Source: Spironucleus salmonicida (lineage: Eukaryota > Fornicata > Diplomonadida > Hexamitidae). From it: a DNA stretch of 64,000 nt. Below the pieces are notes generated by a model, which saw nothing but the letters and a program-made list of their open reading frames with translations, made no database searches and was not told where the DNA came from. The stretch's first letter is position 1, and every line of letters starts with the position of its first letter. Shown one piece after another: positions 36,012-47,400 of this stretch. Made by a program: the position numbers and the translations under genes. The DNA lies in NCBI GenBank assembly GCA_000497125.2, contig CM035322.1, forward strand, positions 1,000,001-1,064,000, written 5' to 3'.

Positions 36012-37079
36012 TCACTCGTGCATCCCTTCGAAGTTCACCTCCTTCCGCATTATATCAAACCCGAAACTGTCCGTTTCCGCAATGCAGCCCGCGAGTGCGG
36101 CCCGCAAAGTCGCAATTTGCTCCTAAACGGGCACCGTTTACTCCCCAATATCCCCATTTCGCTCTATTTCCGACCCACTTAGCTGCCCCAACATCGCACC
36201 AATCTACTGCGAAATCGCACCCAAATCAGCGTTTCCGCAACTCCTACGCTCCGGTTCTTGCGCCCTGTCCACGATCTGGACCCCGCACATTTGCTGGAAA
36301 ACGCTCAAAATCGGTCCGAAAGCTGCAGTTCTGAGCCCTTCAACAGCCTGTCGCGCGGCCGACAAAACCGCCTCTGCGCTGAAGTCCGTGAGGCTGTTAC
36401 TGCGCACAAACACGCTGAACACAGCACCGAGGAGCCCCAGGACGTGCTGGTCGCTACGCAGAAGCGTCGGAAAGAGCCACACGAAGTCGTCGAAGCGGCG
36501 CAAATCGGCCACAAGGCGCCCAGCGATTAGCGGGGCAACGTCCGCACCGCACGTGCGCAGCTTCCGGTACATCTCGACGTTGCATACCTGGAACGGCTTC
36601 GCAAAGTCGAGCCGTTTTGGCGCGTGCCAGAGGCGCGCTATGAGCGGCAGAACCGCGCCGATCGCGGGCACCCTCAGAAACGCGAAGGGGTGCACCGCGG
36701 CTACCTTAGCGGACTTCAGATCCTGAAAGTAGAGCCCGACTGCGAAATCTGCCAGTGTCGCTGCGTCCGCCGGGGGCTCCCTGGCGAGCCCCGATAGGAA
36801 CGGCGCAAGCGAGTCAACGAAGGCGCGATAGGCTGGGAAGCTACGAGCTAGATGCCGGAGCGTATTTTTGGTGAATTCATCGTATGGTTGCGGCGCCAGT
36901 GAGAAACCACTAGCGGCCTCGCGCAGGTCGTCATCCCAGGCCGCGAACGCTGGGGAGAGCACACCGAGCGAAATCAAACAACGGGTACAAATTAGGGAGT
37001 TCGGGAGGCTGATCCGGACGGTGTCGTAGATCTCAGATGAGCGCATCTCGTAGATAAGCTCTTGCACGCAGTCTGCCAT
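36012..37079 (-). CDS. Hypothetical helical protein (355 aa)
   Basis: A GC-rich frame starting MADCVQELIYEMRSS. An upstream in-frame ATG at 37118 would overlap the preceding stop and add 13 residues. The downstream ATG is preferred because it has an AT-rich leader like other genes. The protein is mostly alpha-helical, rich in Ala, Leu, Arg and Phe, with repeated helical pairs (LSGLAREPPADAATLADFAV). It has no signal or membrane segment and no recognised family. The frame beyond its TGA suggests that the C-terminus may once have been longer. Confidence 0.7.
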
Positions 37080-37114
37080 TTCTGGAGTGATTTGGAGGGG
37101 AAAATATACAATAA

Positions 37115-37621
37115 TCATTTCTCGATTCGCGGCCTGACAAAAACCACTTTCTTGGTTGTCCCCATCAAGTCGGGTCTGATGTAGCTGCCCACGGCCACCG
37201 CTTTTCCGAGGTTCCCAGAGGCTCTTAACAAGCAGGATCTCAGGACACCGGTGTTCGCATCATCGCCAAAAACCTTACGCATGAGTTCGACTCTGACCTC
37301 AAATTCGCCCTCATCAATGCCTAACAAATCCCAAGGTTGTCTTTTCAGTAAGTCGATCCATAGCTGTTCAGGAACCAGCTGGATTCTCTGCATGTCATTC
37401 AATCTATCACAAGGCGTTGTCTAATGAATTTCCTGATCATCCATTTATAATTTCACAAATTTTGGGCACTTTGCTAAATTATATGTTGCTTAAAAATCCT
37501 CCTCCGCCTATTAAATGAGTTGCTAAACAGTAAATGATTCACCAGATAATAGTACAAATCGAAATATACCTTGAACCTCTGCTTAAAAACGTTTATACTA
37601 TTATGGCTGTGGGTCACTCAT
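37115..37621 (-). CDS. Hypothetical protein (168 aa)
   Basis: The frame is continuous from the ATG at 37621 through several TAA/TAG to TGA. The N-terminal half is AT-rich (FRFVLLSGESFTVQQLIQQA), the C-terminal half GC-rich (ELWIDL-like segment EQLWIDLLKRQPWDLLGI, ending VVFVRPRIEK). It is probably a compact mixed alpha/beta protein. No family recognised. The next gene on the same strand starts 35 bp later, and the divergent gene starts 76 bp away. Confidence 0.68.
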
Positions 37622-37697
37622 TTAGGTCTGAGGAGCGGAGATAAATATATAAATTAAATATATAAAATAATTTAATTAGGTTCACTTCATTTAAATA

Positions 37698-37931
37698 ATG
37701 CCTTATCGCGGGTTAGATTAATTTATAGCTTAGTCTAACGCAAATGTCACTAAAGTCTATGATTTTCCAGGAGATAGTTATGATGATCCAGTGCTCGTAC
37801 CACGTGAACTGGCTGATGAAATATTTTAATGGTTAGAAAAAAGATCAAATAGTCTCAACGAAACCAGAGATCACTAATAGTTATAGCAAAGAAAAGAAGA
37901 TAACTTTAAAAAGATATTCTTAGCTCCGTGA
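37698..37931 (+). CDS. Small acidic/Gln-rich protein (77 aa)
   Basis: A 78-codon frame with eight TAA/TAG as Gln. It starts MPYRGLDQFIAQ and has VYDFPGDSYDDPVLVPREL, then a helix (ADEIFQWLEKRS) and a charged Gln-rich end. The predicted compact start and helical end look like a genuine small protein. No family recognised. It is followed 80 bp later by SUMO on the same strand. Confidence 0.6.
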
Positions 37932-38011
37932 CTTTCAATTTAGCTTCTATTATTAACATTAAATATTTGACTTATATATATTGTTTTGTATAATTGTCTT
38001 TTCTTTCAATA

Positions 38012-38293
38012 ATGTCTGAAAATTAAGATATTAAGCCACAAGTTGACGAAGGAGAGAAAATCTCTATTAAAGTTTAAGATGAACATGAAAATTAAGTAGT
38101 GTATAGAATAAAGTAAACTACCCCTTTGTCTAAAATATTTGATAATTATGCCCAAAAGAATAACGTTAGAAAAGATGAATTACGCTTCTATTTTGATGGT
38201 AATAAACTCAAAGATACAGACTCAGCTAAATTAGTTGGTCTTAGCGAAAATGACACAATAGAGGTGTTAAGGCACTAAGTTGGTGGACAATGA
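38012..38293 (+). CDS. SUMO: Small ubiquitin-like modifier SUMO
   Basis: 93 residues. A flexible charged N-terminus precedes the ubiquitin fold: ISIKVQDEHENQVVYRIKQT, then LSKIFDNYAQKNNVRKDELR, FYFDGNKLKDTDSAKLVGLS and ENDTIEVLRHQVGG. The di-glycine at residues 91-92 is followed by a single Gln (CAA), so a SUMO protease need remove only one residue. SUMO is attached to lysines of nuclear and other proteins by E1/E2 enzymes. Several Gln are TAA/TAG. It ends 4 bp from the convergent coil gene. Confidence 0.95.
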
Positions 38294-38297
38294 AAAA

Positions 38298-38630
38298 TCA
38301 CTTTGTTCTTTATATAATTTTTGAAATTTGTGTCTCTAGTTCCTTCTATTACTCAAATTTTTAAGTTAACAATCCTCTTTCTTCTGTAGTCAGCGATGTT
38401 ATTTTGTCTGAAGGAAATGTTTAGAATGTCTTGCAGTCCAAATTATCATGTTATTAATTTTAGGCTAATTGAGATCTTAATAAATTTATTTTTTCAAACT
38501 AGGAACTTATATCTTTTTGACGAGCATCATAGTTTGCTCTTATTGCTATATACAAATCTATAAACTTTGCTCTATCATCTTTTGATGGGTTGCATAATAA
38601 AGTAGCAAATTGCTTAACTGTTTCATTCAT
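38298..38630 (-). CDS. Small coiled-coil protein (110 aa)
   Basis: Starts MNETVKQFATLLCNPSKDDR, then a helix (FIDLYIAIRANYDARQKDIS) and a coil to the end (LLTQKFEQQKELETQISKII), closing RTK-TGA. The size and coil recall prefoldin- or BLOC-like subunits, but nothing identifies it. It is convergent with SUMO and divergent from the Myb-like gene (107 bp). Confidence 0.65.
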
Positions 38631-38737
38631 TTTAACAAGTATTTGTAATATTCGATAATATATTTAGAATACAGATTAATATTCATATAATACCATTATT
38701 CATTATATTATATATAATAATTTCACTTCTTTTACAA

Positions 38738-39070
38738 ATGAGTAAATTATAAAATTAATGGTCAGCGTCGGCATTATAACTATTAGTTGATTATGTATCA
38801 TCAAATAAAATTTAAAAGAGAATAAACTGGTCTAAAATCAATGATGTGCTACCACTCTTTACGAAATAGTAATGTTAAGTAAAATACAGATAGTATTGTT
38901 CATCTTCACTGCGAATTAAATTAGCTAAGAATAATTCAATCAACAAACTGTAAAATATATCACAGAAATCATTTTCGTTTTCTAGTGTATTAATATTCGA
39001 TGACTTAGAACAAAGTCCTATAGAACAAAGCGATATAACCATCACTTTTCCAGATAAAACAATGATGTGA
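38738..39070 (+). CDS. Single-repeat Myb/SANT-like DNA-binding protein (110 aa)
   Basis: The N-terminal half is one Myb-type repeat: QNQWSASALQLLVDYVSSNK, INWSKINDVLPLFTKQQCQV, KYRQY, with tryptophans about 25 residues apart and the LP..T..QC..KY pattern before the recognition helix. The rest is Ser/Asn-rich with an acidic end. A single repeat could bind telomeric or promoter DNA, or act in chromatin. The gene is AT-rich and several TAA/TAG are Gln. The fragmenting TAA codons hide it under the standard code. Confidence 0.68.
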
Positions 39071-40264
39071 GTATTTAAGCTGATTAATACATCATATTTC
39101 TAGTTATTATTTGAAATAATTTGTCTATATTATAATGAATATTGCAAACTAAATGGCAATATCTTAAAACTTATACGGTTTATAACTGTGTTTTATTGAT
39201 TATTTTAATTAATTTTTGACCAACATTATTAATAATTATTTATATATTAACTTCTATCTCTCAATAATGGCAAATTTTATTTCATTAACTTTTGCGACCA
39301 GACGAATTAACCATTAATCAATTTGACCATTAAAGTAATTTACAATAATCTAATATTTGAAAATATCTATATATTTTAATGTTCTAAAAAGTAATAATAA
39401 CTAACTAAAATTTAACTGCATCATCTGATTTTTTTAAGATAAAAAATTGCTTTCAGTAAATTAACTAAAAATACATCTGAAAATATAACAATACTATAAA
39501 ATAATTTTATTCTCCTAATCTATGATATCAGTAAAAATGTATTATAAATAAGAGAAATTAAACCAGTAACTGACTTCGCCTTTTTATTAGTTAGATTTTG
39601 ACCCTAGACTAACTGTTTTATCCCAATATTATTTTTTATTTGTAATGCAATTTAATATATAGGACTACTAAATATAAGTGTATTTGATTATTGATTAAAT
39701 TATATCTGTTATTTAGGACTACTCATTTTTATTTGTTATTTAAACTAAATTTAATTTTACTCTGAAATTTTCCGGATTACAGTATTTAAAATCTGTTATT
39801 TTACACATTATTATATCATATTGTTAATAATAGATGTAAATTAGTTTCCTATCCACTAATGTTTCACAATAAAATTGAGAAAGGTATTTTATCGTATGGT
39901 AATATATAAAATTTAATATTCTAATCTGAACTTTATATCTATAAATTAACTTGGTCCCTCAATTATACATATGCTAAACAAAATAAATTTATAAAGAATT
40001 AAATTTTATTTAATCCAAATACATGAATTAAATATAATTTATATTTAAATGTTAATGAACAATGTCTATGATTATTAATTTTATATTGTCTAATTCCATA
40101 TAGTTTTATAAAATATATAAATTATACTCATAATTAATTTATTTTTATCTCTACTATTTACTATTATAATAATCAGGTCAAAGATAAAATGAAGATGAAA
40201 CAAGTTTACTTCTATCTAAATATAGTATTAATGAAGTGAAGTTTATGATTATATATGGGATATA
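39071..40264. other. AT-rich region, no gene seen
   Basis: About 1.2 kb of very AT-rich sequence with no protein-like frame or recognisable RNA gene. Confidence 0.5.
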
Positions 40265-40879
40265 TCACTTAATATGCGTCATAGAGTTCCAGAACCCGAT
40301 GGTGAAGTTGTCGATGCCCGTCATAATTATCTTGCTCACCCCGCAGCCTCCCATGTAGAAGCTCCAGAACTTTCTCACGGGGGCCTCCGTGATCAGGCAG
40401 CCCAGCAGATTAAATACTGCACCGTGCGACACAATGCAGCACACCTGCTCGTCCGACTGGTAGAAGCGCACCAGGAAGCGCCGCAAGCGGTCCATCACCT
40501 GGTAGAAGCTCTCGCCGTTGGGGATCACCAGCTTCTCTGGGGCGTTGAAGAAGGTACTGGCCTGCTCGTCCCCGAAGGCCTCCAGGTAGGTCTTGCCCTC
40601 CCAGTCACCCCAGGAGATGTCGATCACAAGCTCGTCTACGACCAGCTCGCACGGCCCCTTTTGGGCTTCGTGCACCAGTTCTGCTGTCTGGAGGGCCCGG
40701 TTGACCGCGGAGCAGTAGATCCTGCCCAGCGCTACGTCCCGCAGGCACTCCGCGGCTTGCCTGGCATGGGCCTCGCCCTGAGCGTTCAGGGGGACGTCGA
40801 CTCTGCCCCGTACGCGTGGAACTGGATCCGTGTTGAAGTCCGTCTCGCCGTGGCGCACCAGGTAGATGGTCTTGCTCAT
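40265..40879 (-). CDS. Histidine phosphatase superfamily protein (phosphoglycerate-mutase-like)
   Basis: 204 residues. The phosphate-accepting His10 is in LVRHGETDFN. IYCSAVNRALQTAELV and the second His in CIVSHGAVFNLLG complete the fold. WGDWEGKTYLEAFGDE corresponds to the WE-G acid region of the CobC/PhoE-like branch. Such enzymes remove phosphate from small molecules or act as mutases. Without more residues I cannot say which substrate. The codons are strongly GC-rich. The start lies 21 bp after the stop of the haemolysin-III gene on the same strand. Confidence 0.88.
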   Translation of the reverse strand: MSKTIYLVRHGETDFNTDPVPRVRGRVDVPLNAQGEAHARQAAECLRDVALGRIYCSAVNRALQTAELVHEAQKGPCELVVDELVIDISWGDWEGKTYLEAFGDEQASTFFNAPEKLVIPNGESFYQVMDRLRRFLVRFYQSDEQVCCIVSHGAVFNLLGCLITEAPVRKFWSFYMGGCGVSKIIMTGIDNFTIGFWNSMTHIK

Positions 40880-40900
40880 TTGTGGAGTGAATTATAAATC

Positions 40901-41704
40901 TCACGACTATTGGTACGGGAGCACGTACACCAGCAGGCTCAGGTAGTGCAACACGACCCCGAGGCTCACGCAGCAGTGCCAGATCTCGTGCGCGCAGAAC
41001 ACGCCCTTGACAGGGTTCGGGCGCTCGACCTGGAACGCAACCAGGCCGACGCTGTAGCACAGCCCGCCCGCGACGACGAGCCCCAGACACCCCCAGCCGA
41101 ACTGCACCACGATCTTCGGCAGGAGCGCGAGCCCGCTCCAGCCCATCAGCATGTACACCGCGTTGAAGACGTTCTGGTTCAGCGTATGCCGTGTGATTCC
41201 TTTCAGCACTATGCTCAGGATCATTACTACATTCATGTAGTAAAAAACAGAGAAGCTAAATTGGTTGTATCCAACTAGTGCAAATGGTGAGAACGTCCCC
41301 GAAATAACAAAAAAGATACCGCAGTGGTCCAACATACGGAAGAAACGATAACAGCTAATCGAGTAACCCCCGAGCCCGATACCGTGATGCAGCGCTGATC
41401 CAAATAACATTCCAGCATTGGAGACCATATAGTATGTAAATGCGAACCTCTTAGATGGTGAATCTGCCATATATAACAAGTAAATTGTTGCAGCTGTTAC
41501 AATAATTCCTGTGATTAGATGAGATATCCAGTTAAATAATTCATTAGTGCGAGAACGTGGTGAATAATTACGCTCTTATGTCCATTAAAATAGTTAATTA
41601 CGTGTTAGAAGAGAAAAATTAGGGTCGTATTTGTTTGCAAACCCGGAATCAAACTCTGTCTACTCATATGAATCTGATGAATCAGAATTAAGATCCGAAT
41701 CCAT
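40901..41704 (-). CDS. Haemolysin III / PAQR family membrane protein, copy A
   Basis: 267 residues with about seven membrane helices. Family signatures: FGSALHHGIGL, RFFRMLDHCGIFFVISGTFS, TRHTLNQNVFN and CAHEIWHCCVSLG, which supply the conserved Ser/His/Asp/His metal-site residues of the CREST superfamily. The N-terminus is cytosolic and acidic. The family includes bacterial HlyIII and eukaryotic adiponectin/progestin receptors; ceramidase-like hydrolase activity is debated. The frame runs through TAG near the end to TGA. It is a diverged copy of the protein at 42539-43351, in opposite orientation, with V-ATPase subunit D between them. Confidence 0.88.
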
Positions 41705-41766
41705 TTTCATAAATTAACAATAATATACTATATAATGTCTATGCTATTTCAATCTAATCTATCAAA

Positions 41767-42489
41767 ATGGAGCAAATTATCCCAACAAAGGCGATGCTTA
41801 TGTAACTGAAGACACGTCGTCTTTCAGCTGTTAGAGGACATGCATTACTGAAAAAGAAGGTTGATGCCTTGAATGGTCATTATCGTAAACTATAGGCATA
41901 AATTTAATAGGAAACAATCAAATTACACTCCACACTGAAAGATTCTTTTTGGTCATTAACTGTGGCATAGAGATCAGTTTCAGCTGATATCAATCCAATG
42001 TTAAGAGCTGCTGTTTCTCGTGTCCCTACTCTGTGTACTAGATCTACTATTACTAATATTGCTGGTGTCCGCTTACCATAATTAGAAATAGTAAAAACAG
42101 AGTCAGATATAGCTTTGGGTGTAGGTTCGGGTGGTGCAGGTGTGAAATGGGCACAAAAGGTTTGGGAAGATAGTATGGCTTATTTAGTTAAGGTAGCTGG
42201 AATGTAAGCTTCATTCTAAGCTCTTTAAGAGGTTATTTTACAGACAAACCGTCGTGTTAATGCCCTAGAGTATGTTATGATTCCAAAATTAGAAACTAAT
42301 ATTAAATATATTGAAGAGGCTTTAGAGGAGGACGAAAGAGAATCATTTTTCAAAATGAAAATGGTATCAAATAAAAAGGCACAAGAAATGGAAGAATAAG
42401 GTATAACTGATGTCGATGAGGGTAGAAAGACTGGATTGGTTCGTGGAATCGGCGAGGACTAAGTAGCCGAGGAGGATAATTTATTTTGA
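41767..42489 (+). CDS. V-type ATPase subunit D
   Basis: 240 residues, the usual length. MEQIIPTKAMLMQLKTRRLS is the diagnostic start of subunit D, followed by VRGHALLKKKVDALNGHYRK. A long central coil and an ALEYVMIPKLETNIKYIEEA helix return to the stalk; FFKMKMVSNKKAQE is the conserved C-terminal motif. Subunit D is the central rotor stalk linking the V1 head to the c-ring. Eleven TAA/TAG codons align with plausible Gln positions. It is divergent from haemolysin-III copy A (62 bp) and followed 49 bp later by copy B. Confidence 0.93.
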
Positions 42490-42538
42490 GCTTGTTTATT
42501 AATTTTTAATAATATAAAATATACAAATACAGTAGAAA

Positions 42539-43351
42539 ATGTCCCTTGATGGAAATACAGACTTGAATTCAGACACCTCAGATACACTTCTGGAAACTAG
42601 TAAAGACGACGGCTTTCCAACTCCATTTGATCTAGATTTCGAGTCTTTCACAAGGTTGCAGCTCAAAAATTACTGTCAAATCCGAAACTACAAAATAGAC
42701 TCCATTACGAACGAATTTTTCAACTGGGCATCTCATTTAGCTTCCTTCCTAGCCATATTGATCATCTCTATATACCTTATTGATAGCTCTGATTCCGGCC
42801 TCAAAAAATTTGCATTCTCGTACTACTTGTTCTCGAACTGCCTCATGCTCGGTGGATCGGTACTGCACCATGGAATTGGTTTAAATGGATACTCAATCGG
42901 TCTCTACCGCCTCTTCAGAATGGTCGACCATTGCGGCATTTTTTTCGTCATTTCTGGCACGTTTGCCCCCATAGCGCTCGTATGCTGCGGTCGTGTAGGC
43001 TTTGCAGTATTCTACTACCTGAATTTTGTAATGATTCTGGCGGTTTCGCTCAAGCTCACCACGCGCCACACACTGAACTAGAATGTCTTCAATTTCGTCT
43101 ATCTGGCAATGGGCTGGAGCAGCATTTTTCTGCTATATTTTATTCAGAAATCAATCGGCTGGGGCGCGGTAGTTTGGCTTTTCTTTGGCGGAACGTCCTA
43201 CAGCGTCGGGATTGTATTTTTTCAGCTCGGCAGGCCCAACCCCTGGCGAGGTGTATTCTGCAGCCACGAAATCTGGCATTGTTTCGTCAGCCTGGGGGTC
43301 TTTCTGATGGTCCCGCCCATGTTTAGCGTCCTGAAGTACGCGGAAAAGTGA
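42539..43351 (+). CDS. Haemolysin III / PAQR family membrane protein, copy B
   Basis: 270 residues with about seven membrane helices. It has the same signatures as copy A: GGSVLHHGIGLNGYSIGLYR, MVDHCGIFFVISGTFAP, TRHTLNQNVFN and CSHEIWHCFVSLG. The Gln of TRHTLNQ is TAG here and CAG in copy A, direct evidence for TAG = Gln. The metal-site residues are kept, so it should be functional. The N-terminal acidic leader (MSLDGNTDLNSDTSD) also resembles copy A. It ends 10 bp from the convergent hydrolase gene. Confidence 0.88.
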
Positions 43352-43361
43352 GGAAATAGCG

Positions 43362-44213
43362 TCATTTGAACCAGTCCAGCGTTGCCTGGATCGAGTACTG
43401 TGGCAATATGATGGGAATCTCATGCAGCGTGTGCACGATTTCTGCGTTCTTGAAGACTGCCATGCTGGACTTCGTGTCCACGTAATTGTCGTTCGTCGCA
43501 AAGATGATTTTGACGTGTTCCTTCTGCTGTTCTGTGAAGTGGCCGCACCACGGAAAGTGGTTTACCTGCCAGAGCATTCTCTTTATCGTCTTCTTCTGGT
43601 TTCCCTTTTCGATGGTTTTGAGCGTTTCCTTCATGAGCTTTTATATATCTTTTGGCATGTACTAAAATGATCTAATCTGCATGTCTTTCTCGGCGCTTTT
43701 GACCCCTAGACTGTGAAATTTGGCTATAAGCCTCTTAATAAACGGGTTTTTTGCCATTTTTTCAGCCTTAGTTTCTATGGTTTTTACGCCAGCTGGCGTA
43801 AATGCTAATACTTTTTTGCAGCCATTAAACCTATCCTCAAGGGAGCACTGTACTGCCAGCATACCGCCCATAGAATGGCCAGCAATATAATAGTCTGTCA
43901 GGCTGAAAATCTGAATCATTTCAAAGATGAAATCCGTGAACACAGTTACTTCATATGATGTATACTCTTAAGTCAAGCCATGCCCAGGCAAATCAAACGT
44001 AATAACGTGAAAGTGCTTCTATAAATGGTTAATATAGGGAGCATACATTTCGATAAAAAAGTTAAAACCGTGAATGAAAACAACTGTTTTTTCTGCGCTT
44101 TAATTAGCCTCATACACGCGTGCTATCTGACCGCTTTTCATGGTCTTCGTTGAAAAGTTAACACTGGAAAGCTAAAAATCCTCCTTTGTCAGAGTTTCGA
44201 ACTTATTCTCCAT
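43362..44213 (-). CDS. Alpha/beta hydrolase
   Basis: 283 residues. The oxyanion motif HGFN follows strand VVFIHG. ITFDLPGHGLTQEY and the nucleophile elbow YYIAGHSMGGMLA are typical of lipase/esterase-like members. FATNDNYVD carries the probable acid; the catalytic His is likely in the segment EIVHTLHEIP. A helical lid lies between. The likely substrate is an ester or lipid; nothing specific can be said. Three or more TAA/TAG are Gln. No signal or membrane segment. Confidence 0.85.
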
Positions 44214-44417
44214 TTTTAACGATATCAATTATTTATATAATCTAGCATAATCTTAAAAAAAATTAAGTCCAACACGAATACAAACCCGTATATACTACAT
44301 ATTGAAAAAAATCGAAAACACAAATGCCAGAATCGGCCTAAAATTCATTACTGAATACATCAATTTACACTACTTTTTTCAAATAGCTGAATTTTCAACA
44401 TAACGAAACCCGCAATT

Positions 44418-47400
44418 TCACTTTTTCCCCGTATAAACCTACCCCTCAAACCCGATATTGCAGGCCTTATTAATCAAATCCACGATTCCACACCGCAGAA
44501 TGTTCATAAACTGCCCGGTGTGGCAGCTGACGAAGTAGTGCTCCCAGCCCAGCTTCTGGCTCGCGTAAACGTTCTCCTAGACGACCCGGAAGCTCCCGTA
44601 GCGGTCGTACAAATCGATCTTGTTGCAGACCACCAAACCGTGCTTTTTCTGCCCCAGAAAATCGATCATTTCGGCCGTAATAATCTGACTCCCGGTGCAG
44701 TCGTAGACGAAAATAACGACGTCCTGAGCCGCAAAAAGCGCCCTATATTGCTCCTGGACGAGCTGCGGAATCATGAGCTTTTCAAGCTGCGCCCTATATT
44801 ATTCTTGCACCTGCGCCAAAATCCCGAGCTCGCGCACGAATCCCAGCTGCTCCTGGTGCCGCTCGACGAGGCCGTCCACGAGCTGCTTTTCCTGCAAAAT
44901 GAAGCTGCTGACGCCGCTGAAATACGCGATTTGCTGCCTGAATTGCGCGACGGACGAGTTGAATTTCTGCTCCAAATCGGCCGTTACCTGCCCGCCGATC
45001 TTCAGGTGCGCGAACTGCGCCTGGTACTCAGAGACCGTTTTCTGCGCTTTTTCGGCCTCCAAAACGGCCGTTTCGGCCTGATTTTTCATGAGCGCGCAGA
45101 GCTCGCGGGCTGCTTTTTCGTCCAGGTGCTTGCTCTTCAGAAGCTGCTGGAAGAGCGCCGTCTGCGGCTGCAGGTAGTTAGCGGCCAAATTCGACTTCTG
45201 CAGCACGTCCCGGAGCTGCAAATACAGCGCCCCGAGCGCCTGCGTAGAGCGCTGCAGCCGCTCGTTCAGCGCGTCAATTTTCAGCTTTTAATTTTCAGAA
45301 TTCACTTTGATTTTGGAAATCCGCTCCTTTTCCTTCGCATTTTCAAGTACGCCAAAAAAGCGAATTGGGGCGTCAGAAATCGTCAGATTTGCTGAGTCGC
45401 GAAACGGCAGCAGATTGATCGTTTTGGCGAGCCCGAACGGCGTTTTGAGGCCCTCGAGGCGCACGAATTTGACGCGCGGGATGAGCTGCTTTTCGGTAAT
45501 TTCGGGCATCTGCTGGCCGCGGAAATTCAGCAAAAACGGCGCATGCCGCGCGTACAGCTGCTGCGGAATCTGCGCCAGCAGGTCCTCGTACTTTCCGCTC
45601 CCTTTCAGCTCGAATTTCGCATTTTCCACTCCTTTTTCTACAGCAAAATCGCACTTTTCGGTAATCTGCTTCCCGTCATTTCCGACCATTTCGACGCCCT
45701 TGATTTAGCGCAGAAACTGGTTCAGGATCGCGTCCGTGGCCTCCTTTTCGTGCTGGCTGTCCAGCGCGCTCTGGGTCAGATTCGCGCTGTCCATCGAGAG
45801 CCAGGAACCGACGGAAACGACGTCGTCGTCCTTCTGGATCACGTTTATGGCCTGCGCCTGGGAGCCCGCGTTCGGGCTCGTGTCGAACGTCCAGGGCTCC
45901 GAAATCGGCTGCCGCGGCAGGTTCTGGGCGCTGAAAGTCTGGCTTTCGCTGTTCAGAAGTTCGGCGATTTTTGCCGTCCGGAACGATAGCGAAAACGTGA
46001 GATTTGACGTCAAATTCGTGCCCCCGGAGCCCTCAAATCCGAGCACCAGCGCGGCGGGCGCCCGCGGGGCCGGAAACGCGTGCGCGAACGCCTGAAAATC
46101 GGCCGAAAACGCGTTATTTGGAGCTATTTGCGAGGGCTTCTGCTGGTTGAATTTTAAGAGTTCAGATAGCGCGAATTGCATGTTTAGGAGCTGTGGAATC
46201 TGCTGCAGCAGCGTGAGCTAGAACGTCAGATTCGTGTCGAATTGCTGTGCAAATTTTGTATACTACTGATAAATATTTTGTATATTGATATTATTATATT
46301 GAAAATAGTATAAACTTGAAACGAAGCTTTTTGGCAAATTGCTGGACGGGAGATTACGAATTTTGTTGATTTCGTGCATTTGGTCGCTGCAGATGCCGTT
46401 TTTGGCGTTAATTATGTCGATTAGCGCTTTTTGGGCCGCTTTTACGCTCAAAACGAGCGGCTCGTGGGCCTTAAATTCGCCGATTAGCACGTTCAGGTAC
46501 TGGTACAAATTGCGGCTTCCGGAGCCGCCGAACGGCTCAATTACCTGGAAAACGGTCGCTATTTGCTTGTCCAGCGCTGAGTAGCTCATAAATGCGCCTT
46601 AAGTCGCGATTCCGATCAGCTGGCACACGCAGTTCCCGACGAACTTGAACACGTCCTCGCCGCTCTCTTCGTCGCGCAAAAAGCCCTCGTTTGAGATCTC
46701 TGCGACTCGGAAAATCTCAGATCTGCAGTTTTTGAACTCCTGGTGCCGGAATTTGACCAAATTGCCCACCACGAGCTCGATGAATTGGTCCTTCACCTGC
46801 TGCACGGCCTTGCCCATTTTCGCGCAGTTCTGTTTCGAGGGGTTGCTCTTAACGGCCTGCTGGAACACCTTCAGCGCCTCGCGCTTGATGTATCGTTATA
46901 TCACGAAATTTGCAGCATTCGCCGTTTTTACGGCGTTGGAGGGTGGCGGCTGCATGTCGTTTTTGAAGGCCGGTGGAGCGTTCTGCGCGCCATCGAGCGC
47001 CTGCAGTAGCGTCAGCAGCGGTGTTTTGAGCTCCAGATCGGCCAGATTTTGACCGAAAATCGGGCGCCCCAGGAGGCCCGAAAACTGCGAATTGGGCGAG
47101 TTGGCGGCCAAATTCGGCGTCAGAACGCCAGAATTCAGCGGCTCCGCCGATGGCGGAATCTGCTACAAAAACTCTAAAAGCGGCGTGTTGAGGCTGAGAC
47201 CAAAAAGCGCGCTCTGGGGCGTGAAAACCGGCTACGGAGCGGGCGTGGCGAAGGCGTTCAGCGCGGAAATAGAGCTGAAGTGGCGCCCGATTTCGCTGAA
47301 AACAAGCCGCCCGTCCGTGGGTCTCACCTGCGTGCGGGCACGGATCTGCGCGAACGGCGCCGTGACGAATTTCTGGGCCGAAATCTCGACGAACGCGGCC

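Noticed and set aside
40274-40897. 207-codon open frame on the + strand
   Set aside because: Antisense to the histidine phosphatase with intact RHG and SHG motifs.
44520-45395. 291-codon open frame on the + strand
   Set aside because: It is antisense to the 1179-residue gene, which is open over 1180 codons under the TGA-only code. GC-rich coding DNA here keeps the opposite strand open by chance.
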